A stretch of DNA of 64,000 nucleotides from Streptomyces lichenis (GTDB lineage Bacteria > Actinomycetota > Actinomycetes > Streptomycetales > Streptomycetaceae). Position numbers and translations under genes: made by a program. Below are positions 57,515 through 64,000 of the stretch, one piece after another. Positions within the stretch are counted from its first letter, which is position 1; every line of letters starts with the position of its first letter. Under the pieces are notes generated by a model. That model saw only the letters and a list, made by a program, of their open reading frames with translations. It had not been told where the DNA came from and did not search any database. Location: the NCBI RefSeq assembly GCF_023218175.1, contig NZ_JALPTH010000001.1:62001-126000 (forward strand). The letters run 5' to 3'.

Positions 57515-58609
57515 TTGAGCAGCGCGCAGCCGATCCCCGTCGTCGTCCTCGCGGGATTCCTCGGATCGGGCAAGACGACCCTGCTGAACCATCTGCTGCG
57601 CAGCGCCAGAGGCACCCGGATCGGCGTGATGGTCAACGACTTCGGCTCGATCGAGATCGACGCCATGACCGTCGCCGGGCAGGTCGGCTCCACCGTCTCG
57701 CTCGGCAACGGCTGTCTGTGTTGTGCGCTGGACGCCAGTGAGCTGGACAGCTACCTGGAGACGCTGACCAGGCCGTCGGCCGGGCTGGACGTCATCGTGA
57801 TCGAGGCCAGCGGGCTCGCCGAGCCGCAGGAGCTGGTGCGGATGGTGCTGGCCAGTGACAACGGGCGGGCGGTGTACGGGGGGCTGGTCCAGGTCGTGGA
57901 CGCGGCCGAGTACGACGCCACCCGGCAGCGGCACCCGGAGACCGACCGGCACCTGGCCATCGCGGACCTGGTGGTGGTCAACAAGGCGGACCGGGTCCCG
58001 GCCGAGGAGCTGCGGCGGGTACGCGCCTCGGTCACCGCCCTGGCCGGCCGGGCCGCTGTGGTGGAGGCGGCGCACGGGCGGGTCGACCCGGAGTTGCTGT
58101 TCGAGCGGGCCGCACCGCGCGACGGGGCCGGCGAGGGTCAGCTCTCCTTCGACGACCTGCGGGAGGACGAGCACGCGGACCATCCGCACGCGGCGTACGA
58201 CACGGTCTCCTTCACCGCCGACCGGCCGATGCACCCGCGCCGGCTGCTGGACTTCCTCGACGGCAGGTCGGAGGGGCTGTACCGGATCAAGGGCTTCGTG
58301 GACTTCGGTGCGGCCGATCCGGCCAACCGGTACGCGGTGCACGCGGTCGGCCGGTTCCTGCGCTTCTATCCGGAGCCCTGGCCGGAGGGCGAGCCGCGCC
58401 GCACCCAGCTGGTGCTGATCGGCTCCGGGGTGGACGGCGCGGCGCTGGGCGCGGCACTGGAGGGCTGCCGGGTCGCCGGCCCCGAGGACGTACCGGAGGA
58501 GCACAGCATGTGGGGCGTGCTGCGCTACGTCCCGGAGAAGGGCGAACCGGAGCCGGGCGGACCGGGCGGGAGCGAACCGGAGACGTCCGAAGTGCCGGTG
58601 GAGGTCTGA
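57515..58609 (+). CDS. CobW/COG0523-family GTPase
   Basis: P-loop metallochaperone of 364 residues. Walker A is GFLGSGKT (14-21), and the metal motif is CLCC at Cys67-Cys69-Cys70. The base-specificity motif is NKAD, and the C-terminal CobW_C domain begins near FTADRPMHPRRLL. TTG 57515 is chosen because GGAAGGG lies 6 bases before it; ATG 57500 is in frame but has no site. The metal delivered (Zn, Co or other) cannot be told. No zinc-box was recognised upstream. Confidence 0.9.
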   Translation: MSSAQPIPVVVLAGFLGSGKTTLLNHLLRSARGTRIGVMVNDFGSIEIDAMTVAGQVGSTVSLGNGCLCCALDASELDSYLETLTRPSAGLDVIVIEASGLAEPQELVRMVLASDNGRAVYGGLVQVVDAAEYDATRQRHPETDRHLAIADLVVVNKADRVPAEELRRVRASVTALAGRAAVVEAAHGRVDPELLFERAAPRDGAGEGQLSFDDLREDEHADHPHAAYDTVSFTADRPMHPRRLLDFLDGRSEGLYRIKGFVDFGAADPANRYAVHAVGRFLRFYPEPWPEGEPRRTQLVLIGSGVDGAALGAALEGCRVAGPEDVPEEHSMWGVLRYVPEKGEPEPGGPGGSEPETSEVPVEV

Positions 58610-58728
58610 CCTCCGGGAGCGGCGGACGACGGCTGCCTCCCGGGGGTCGACCCGACCTGGCGATCACCGCACCCCGGAGTGGTTCATGGGATCGTCCTCA
58701 TGATGTCGGGGACGGGGCGGGGACGGGG

Positions 58729-60990
58729 ATGACAAGAGCTCAGGGGACGGCGGGGCCGGTGGGGTCGGCGGCGTCGGGGGCGTCGGGGGGTCCGCAGGGC
58801 TCGCCAAGCTCTTCCGGGTCGGGCTCGTCCGGGTCGGGCTCTTCCGGGTCGGCGGGGGAGTGGGCGGCGCCCACCGCGGTCGAGCGGTGGCTGGTGGAGG
58901 CAGCGCACGGCGGCGGCCGGGACGCGGTGCCGGCGGTCCTCGCCGGCGTACGGGTCTTCCGGCCGCTGCCCCGGTTGGTGGCCGACACATCCGGGGTGAC
59001 CGCCCCGCTCGCCCCGGTGCGGGACCCGGTCACCGGTAAGCGGACCATCGTCGTCCACACCGTCGGCTCGTTGCCGCCCTGGCATCCGGAGCAGGCGCTG
59101 CGCGCCGTCACCCTGACCGAGCTGGCCGCCCTCTGGCCCAGCGGCCGCTACCGGCTGGCCGTCAACCCGGGCACCCCCTGGGCGGTCACCGTCGGGGCGA
59201 TGCCCACCGACCGGGCGCGCTGGCGCCGGGCCGACGCGGCGGCCGGCGGCCCGCCGCGCGGTCTGCCGCTCACCCACGTCGGCCGCCCGAGCGAGGGCGC
59301 CCTCGCCCATGGCCTGGCCTGCGGCGCCCATCTGCCGCTGCACAACAGCCTGCCCTGGAACGACCTGGCGACCAGCTACTTCGGCTACGACGAGGACATC
59401 GACACCCTCCGTTCGACCTGGCGGGTCACCGACCGGGCCGGGTTCACCGAGGTGCCGGCCGATCTGCACGGGGCGCGGTTCGGCGGCTGGAAGGAGACGC
59501 CGGCGCTGACCGCCCGCGCCGAGCTGGCCGGCCGGCTGGGCCGGGAGCCCTCCCCGGGCGAATGGCAGCGCGTCGTCGGCCAGGTGCTGGACCGGCGCCG
59601 GGCGGACGTCGGCCTCCGGGCCGAGGTGCACGGCCTGGTCCCGCGGATCGCCGGATACGAGGCCGCTTTCCGCCGGGACGGGGTGCTCGGCGCGGAGCAG
59701 CGGGTCGACAGCCTGGCCGCGTTCGACTACGGGCGGGTGATTTCCCTGGTGCGGCTCGGGCTCGGCGCCCGCCTCTGCGACCCGGGGCGCGCCGAGGAGG
59801 CGGTGCTGGCGGCGGGGCGGCTCGGCAGGGCCGCGTACGGCTCCTGGCAGTCCTTCTCGGCGGCGTACGCCCTGACCCGGGTGCTCGTGAACTGGACCCC
59901 GCCCACCCCGATCGAGCGGGAGCTGTACGAGGCCGGGCTGCGCGGCGACACGGCGGCGCAACTGCGGGTGCTGGCCGGTGAGGAGCTGTACGTCGGGCAG
60001 CACCGGCACGAGGTGGACGCCGACCCGGACCGGAACACCTGGCACACGCAGCGGGACCCGGCCGGGGACCGGCTGTACCGGCCGCTGCTGACCCGGGGCA
60101 TGCTGCCGCCCTGGCACCCCGACTGGGTGTTCCACGCGGTCGACCTGGACTGGGTGGCCCGCTTCGACTGGTCGGGGCCGCCCCGGCTGCTGGCCGTCAA
60201 CGGCGGCTCCCCGGCCGCCGTCATCCTCCCCACGGCACCGGAGCACCGCGCGGTCTGGCCGCCGCCACGCCGCGGAGAACGACCGCACCGGCAGCCACCG
60301 GCTGCTGGCCCTGCACACCGGGCCGCTGCACGGCCCGCTCGCCTTCGGGCCGGCCTGCGGCGCCCACTTCCCGGTGCGCGACGGGGTGCCGTGGAACGAG
60401 ATGGGCACGGTCTACCACGACTACCCGGACGAACGGCGGGCCCTGAAGCGGGACTGGGGACTCACCGGCCACGACGGCTGGCAGCGGCAGATCACGGCCC
60501 TGCTCGACTACCGCAACAGCCCTGCGGAGCCTGAGCTCGCCCTGCGGATGCGCGCACAGCTGCGCCGGGGGCTCGGCGAGCTTCCGACGGCTTCGCTCTG
60601 GCGGGAGACCGCCGCGGGCACCCTGCACGACCACGCCGCGTCGCCGCGGGAGGTCGGGGAGATGGACGAGCTGGTCCGCCGGATCATCCGGTACGAGGCC
60701 CGGTTCCGGCCGACGGACTGCTGCCTCCCGACGGCTGGGTCAGCACGGCCGCCGCCTATGACTACGGGCGGGCCGTCGGCCTAGCCCGCTGGGGGCTGGC
60801 CGCCCGATTCTGCGACCCGCACCAGGCCGAGCAAGCCATCGTGCACGCCGGCGCGCTGAGCCGGGCCGCGTACGGCTCCTGGCGGGACCTCTCGGCGGGC
60901 TACGCGCTGGGGCGGGTGCTGCGGTTCGACGACGAGGAGTACGGCCCGTACTACGAGGACACCCTCGCCGCCCACCGGACGGATTCGGCG
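58729..60990 (+). pseudogene. DUF1266 two-domain protein, frameshifted
   Basis: ATG 58729 opens a frame with a Ser/Gly tail built of three 15-bp repeats (58810-58854) and then a DUF1266-like domain: SYFGYDEDIDTLRSTW, FDYGRVISLVRLGLGARLCD, SWQSFSAAYALTRVL. Family sequence leaves this frame near 60260 and continues one base over (ENDRTGSHRLLALHTGP, GVPWNEMGTVYHDYPDERR), then returns to the first frame near 60725 (YDYGRAVGLARWGLAARFCD, GYALGRVLRFDDEEYG). So two domains with two frameshifts. The end after residue AAHR at about 60985 runs into unrelated DNA. Non-functional as sequenced. Confidence 0.8.
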
Positions 60991-61039
60991 CTCGGTGCCT
61001 TACGGTCGTGGCGCCTGGTCGGCGTGACGATGGTGCGTG

Positions 61040-61225
61040 GCCCGGCGCGGGACTGGAGGCGGTGCCACGTGCGCAAGGCGTATGCCTCCCGCCTCAACCG
61101 CGCCTGGCTGCCGGGGCGTGGAATTGGCTGCACCATCCCCGGACGAGGCCGGCGAGGTCGGCAACCACAAGAAGCGCGGCTCGCGCGGCGGCGGCCACCG
61201 GCCTTCGACCAGGACGACGGTCCTC
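61040..61225 (+). mobile_element. Remnant of an IS5-family DDE transposase
   Basis: One frame reads RKAYASRLNRAWLPGRGIGC (compare DKAYSSRxNRAxLRxRGI in IS5-type enzymes), and the next frame continues GEVGNHKKRGSRGG, then RPPAFDQDD in the first frame again. These blocks occur near the C-terminal part of the DDE domain. The rest of the transposase and the terminal repeats are gone. Confidence 0.68.
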
Positions 61226-61580
61226 GCCCATCTCAAGGACCTCTCCTCGACGGGACGCACCCTGGAGGGCGTGCTGGCACGCGAGGACGTCCCTGCCAAG
61301 GAGCGCATCCTCGCACTGTTCTACCCGCCCCCGACCGGCACGGATCCCGTGCGCGGATGCCCGTTCATCGACGCCGCCGCGGAGTTCCCCGGCCCCCAGA
61401 ACGCGGTCCACTCCTACGCCCGCGAACAGAAACTGCTGATGGTGCGGCTGGTGACCGACCTGGTAGCGGAACTGGGCTGCCGCCAGCCGCGCCATGGTGC
61501 TGGGCGAGGCGCACTACGGCCGGTACGCGCGGACAGCGGCGGAGGCCCTTGTGGGTAACGCGCTGCCGACCACGATCTGA
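61210..61580 (+). pseudogene. Remnant of a TetR-family regulator (C-terminal domain)
   Basis: A frame from about 61210 reads LAREDVPAKERILALFYPPP, then RGCPFIDAAAEFPGPQNAVH and LLMVRLVTDLVAELGCRQ, the ligand-binding domain of a TetR protein. The frame then shifts, and the last 29 codons (MVLGEAHYGRYARTAAEALV ... stop at 61580) supply the C-terminus, with an internal deletion. The DNA-binding domain is missing; the IS remnant takes its place. Confidence 0.7.
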
Positions 61581-61705
61581 CGGGCCCCAGGCCCCGGCCC
61601 GAGTGCCGTACGGCCGGGTACGGCTCGCCCGGCTGTGGGTACTCCGCCACCGGGTGGCGCTGGTGGGCGCGTTGGGTGTGGCGATCCGGGGGTAGCGTCC
61701 TGGAC

Positions 61706-62467
61706 ATGGATCTTCGTACCACTGTCGCGCGCGCTCAGCGCCTCAAGCAGCTGCATGCCGACCACAAGCCGCTCGTACTGCCCACCGTCTGGGACGTCTG
61801 GTCCGCGCGGACGGCAGTCGGCGCCGGGTTCCCCGCGCTGACGGTCGGCAGCCATCCGCTCGCCGACTCCCGAGGGGCCGACGACCACGAGGGGCAGACC
61901 TTCGAGGAGGTGCTCGCCGCCGTCCGGCCGATCATCGCGGCGGTGGACGTCCCCGTGTCCGTGGACCTGGAGGCCGGGTACGGGCAGCAGCCCGCGGACC
62001 TCGTCGCCGGACTCACCGAGGTCGGCGGCGTCGGGCTCAACATCGAGGACACCGTCCACTCGGAGGGCGGACGGCTGCGCGACACCCAGGAGCACGCGAA
62101 CTATGTCGCCGGTCTGCGCGCGGCGGCCGACGACGCGGGGATCCCGCTCTGGGTCAACGGGCGCACCGACCTCTTCCTGCACGCGGAGGACCCCTCCGCT
62201 GTCCTCGACGAGGCGGTCGAGCGGTTGCGGGCCATGGAGCAGGCCGGTGCCGACAGCGTCTACCCGGTGCGTATCCAGGACGACGACGAGCTGCTCGCGG
62301 CAGTGGTCGGCGCCGTCGCCATCCCCGTGAACTCCACGGCCCACCCCGTCAAGCACGATCTTGAGCGCTTCCGCCGCCTCGGCGTCGGCCGGATCACCTA
62401 CGGCCCGCTGCTGCAACTCGCCCTGACGGATGCCATGAAGGGCATGCTCGGGCCGTGGGCGCCCTGA
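61706..62467 (+). CDS. Isocitrate lyase/PEP mutase family protein
   Basis: Predicted C-C or P-C lyase of the ICL/PEPM superfamily, 253 residues. Metal-binding and active-site regions are seen as VWDVWSARTAVGAGFPAL, SVDLEAGYG, GLNIEDTVH and WVNGRTDLFL. The catalytic loop lacks the KKCGH of isocitrate lyase, so it is not that enzyme; a phosphonate or 2-methylisocitrate-like activity cannot be assigned. ATG 61706 is 7 bases after TAGCGT, suggesting a leaderless transcript. A terminator follows. Confidence 0.9.
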   Translation: MDLRTTVARAQRLKQLHADHKPLVLPTVWDVWSARTAVGAGFPALTVGSHPLADSRGADDHEGQTFEEVLAAVRPIIAAVDVPVSVDLEAGYGQQPADLVAGLTEVGGVGLNIEDTVHSEGGRLRDTQEHANYVAGLRAAADDAGIPLWVNGRTDLFLHAEDPSAVLDEAVERLRAMEQAGADSVYPVRIQDDDELLAAVVGAVAIPVNSTAHPVKHDLERFRRLGVGRITYGPLLQLALTDAMKGMLGPWAP

Positions 62468-62769
62468 CCGGCTGCCTCTTGATCGGTCGACTTCTCTGAC
62501 ACGCACGTCCCGGCGGCCCGCCGGGGCGTGCGTGAACGTTGTATGTCACGCCCGGTGGGCCGCTGGTCCGCATGACGCGGCTGTGCTTACGTGAGTGCGT
62601 CACCGCTCTTCCGCCCGGCTTCCACGGCTGTGCTCCCGCCTGTGCCACCGCCGTGTGGCGCCTCGCGGCGGGCACCTCGGCCCGCCCTCCCGACTTCCCG
62701 TACACCGCCCCGCCCCGGGCAGGGCGCGAAGCCGTGCGCGCACCCGTACCTCGTACTAGGAGCACCGCC
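62468..62769 (+). other. Upstream region of metY
   Basis: 302 bp. The left end holds a terminator. I looked for a SAM riboswitch, common before metY in actinobacteria, and saw none of its core sequences. A weak TGACGC/GCGTCA inverted repeat lies near 62574-62612. Confidence 0.5.
62500..62534 (+). terminator. Terminator after the ICL/PEPM gene
   Basis: CACGCACGTCCCGGC pairs with GCCGGGGCGTGCGTG (one G-T pair) around a 5-base loop, 33 bp after the stop. Confidence 0.8.
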
Positions 62770-64000
62770 ATGAGCCAGCCCATCGACTCCGTCGCCGCCG
62801 GCCACACCCCCGAGGACGAGCCCACCGGGCCCGACACCTCGGCGTGGTCCTTCGAGACCAAGCAGATCCACGCGGGCGCGACGCCCGACCCGGCGACCGG
62901 GGCGCGGGCCACACCGATCTACCAGACGACGTCCTTCGTGTTCCGGGACACCCAGCACGCCGCCGACCTGTTCTCGCTGGCCGAGCCGGGCAACATCTAC
63001 ACCCGTATCCACAACCCCACCCAGGACGTCTTCGAGCAGCGGATCGCCGCGTTGGAGGGCGGTGTCGCGGCCGTCGCGCTGTCCTCCGGGCAGGCGGCCG
63101 AGACCCTGGCGATCCTCACCCTGGCCGGCGCCGGCGACCACCTGGTGGCCAGCACCTCGCTGTACGGGGGCACGTACAACCTGTTCCGGCACACCCTGCC
63201 CCGGTTCGGCGTCGAGGTGTCCTTCGTGGACGACCCGGACGACGCCGAGGCCTGGCGGGCGGCGATCCGGCCGGAGACCAAGGCGCTGTTCGCCGAGACG
63301 CTGGGCAATCCGCGCGGCAACGTCCTGGACGTGCGCGCGGTCGCCGACGTGGCGCACGCGGCCGGTGTCCCGCTGATCGTGGACAACACCGTGCCCACGC
63401 CCTACCTGCTGCGGCCCCTCGAACACGGCGCCGACATCGTCGTCCACTCGGCGACCAAGTTCCTCGGCGGGCACGGCACCACCGTCGCGGGCGTCGTCGT
63501 GGACGGCGGCACCTTCGACTTCGGCGCACACGCCGACCGCTTCCCCGGCTTCACCGAGCCCGACCCCAGCTACCACGGCCTGCGGTACTGGCCGGCACTC
63601 GGCCCGGGCGCGTTCGCGGTCAAACTGCGCGTGCAGCTCCTGCGCGACCTCGGCCCCGCCCTCTCTCCGCACTCCGCCTTCCTGCTGCTGCAGGGGGTCG
63701 AGACGCTGAGCCTGCGCATCGAGCGGCACTCCGCCAACGCGCAGGCCCTCGCCGAATGGCTGGAGCAGCGCGACGAGGTCGCCGCCGTGCACTACCCCGG
63801 CCTGCCGTCGAACCGCTGGTACGAGGCGGGCCGGCGCTATCTGCCGCGCGGCGCGGGCGCGGTGCTCTCCTTCGAGCTGCGCGACGGCGTCGAGGCGGGC
63901 AAGCGGTTCGTGGACGCCGTCGAGCTGTTCAGCCATCTGGCCAACATCGGGGACGTACGCAGCCTGATCATCCATCCGGCGTCCACCACCCACAGCCAAC
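62770..64000 (+). CDS. metY: O-acetylhomoserine sulfhydrylase, cut by window end
   Basis: PLP enzyme of the Cys/Met metabolism class that makes homocysteine from O-acetylhomoserine and sulfide. 410 codons are in the window, without a stop. Seen: FETKQIHAGATPDPATGARA, the typical MetY start; TPIYQTTSFVF; SSGQAAETLA; the PLP lysine in HSATKFLGGHGTT; and RYLPRGAGAVLSFEL. ATG 62770 has AGGAGC upstream. The final part ends SLIIHPASTTHSQ, so only about 20-30 residues are missing. An O-acetyl- rather than succinyl-homoserine substrate is inferred from the family. Confidence 0.95.
   Translation, partial: MSQPIDSVAAGHTPEDEPTGPDTSAWSFETKQIHAGATPDPATGARATPIYQTTSFVFRDTQHAADLFSLAEPGNIYTRIHNPTQDVFEQRIAALEGGVAAVALSSGQAAETLAILTLAGAGDHLVASTSLYGGTYNLFRHTLPRFGVEVSFVDDPDDAEAWRAAIRPETKALFAETLGNPRGNVLDVRAVADVAHAAGVPLIVDNTVPTPYLLRPLEHGADIVVHSATKFLGGHGTTVAGVVVDGGTFDFGAHADRFPGFTEPDPSYHGLRYWPALGPGAFAVKLRVQLLRDLGPALSPHSAFLLLQGVETLSLRIERHSANAQALAEWLEQRDEVAAVHYPGLPSNRWYEAGRRYLPRGAGAVLSFELRDGVEAGKRFVDAVELFSHLANIGDVRSLIIHPASTTHSQ

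Noticed and set aside
62535-62769. Possible SAM riboswitch before metY
   Set aside because: The conserved core sequences of SAM-I/SAM-IV are absent by eye. A covariance model search would settle this.

Overview
The window is about 64 kb of high-GC actinobacterial chromosome, almost certainly from Streptomyces. The evidence is a core set of hflX, dinG, lexA, nrdR-nrdJ, rnhB, recQ, whiH (a sporulation regulator), hrdB (the principal sigma factor) and parE, together with third-codon GC bias and AGGAG-type ribosome binding sites. From memory, this order matches the S. coelicolor interval around SCO5796 to SCO5830; that is recollection, not a search. I see no rRNA, tRNA or CRISPR array.

Left part (1-26.2 kb): hflX; a secreted protease; a four-gene siderophore operon of the NRPS-independent (NIS) type (aminotransferase, IucA/IucC synthetase, AlcB-type acyltransferase, second IucA/IucC synthetase); dinG; lexA with an SOS-like box; the nrdR-nrdJ ribonucleotide reductase locus with a pair of NrdR boxes; a lower-GC orphan gene of unknown function; terD-like, YdbC-like, histidine phosphatase and ADP-ribosylglycohydrolase genes; a multi-pass membrane protein; and an MFS exporter.

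Middle part (26.3-46.2 kb): the divergent TetR repressor of that exporter, with twin operators; rnhB between two different short tandem repeat arrays; an orphan UvrD-C-like protein; recQ fused to a phosphoribosyltransferase-like tail; a DUF4192 protein; a glycogen-debranching-like gene split by one in-frame TGA; an AlkZ-like DNA glycosylase candidate; an NmtR-type metal sensor divergent from a P1B-4 metal-exporting ATPase; an NrtR-like NUDIX regulator; an unusual fused ABC transporter protein; and whiH.

Right part (46.2-64 kb): hrdB behind a 1-kb leader region; a trypsin-like protease; a small zinc-ribbon protein; parE; a DUF485 protein and SSS-type symporter pair convergent with a CitA/DcuS-like two-component system; a CobW GTPase; a degraded stretch (frameshifted DUF1266 gene, IS5-family transposase remnant, TetR remnant); an isocitrate lyase/PEP mutase family enzyme; and metY, cut by the window edge.

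Much of the window is conserved housekeeping sequence. The accessory elements most worth attention are the siderophore operon that lacks hydroxylase and decarboxylase genes, the low-GC orphan, the RecQ fusion, the ABC protein without a canonical Walker B glutamate, the DnaA-box palindrome beside recQ, and several tandem repeat arrays in intergenic DNA.
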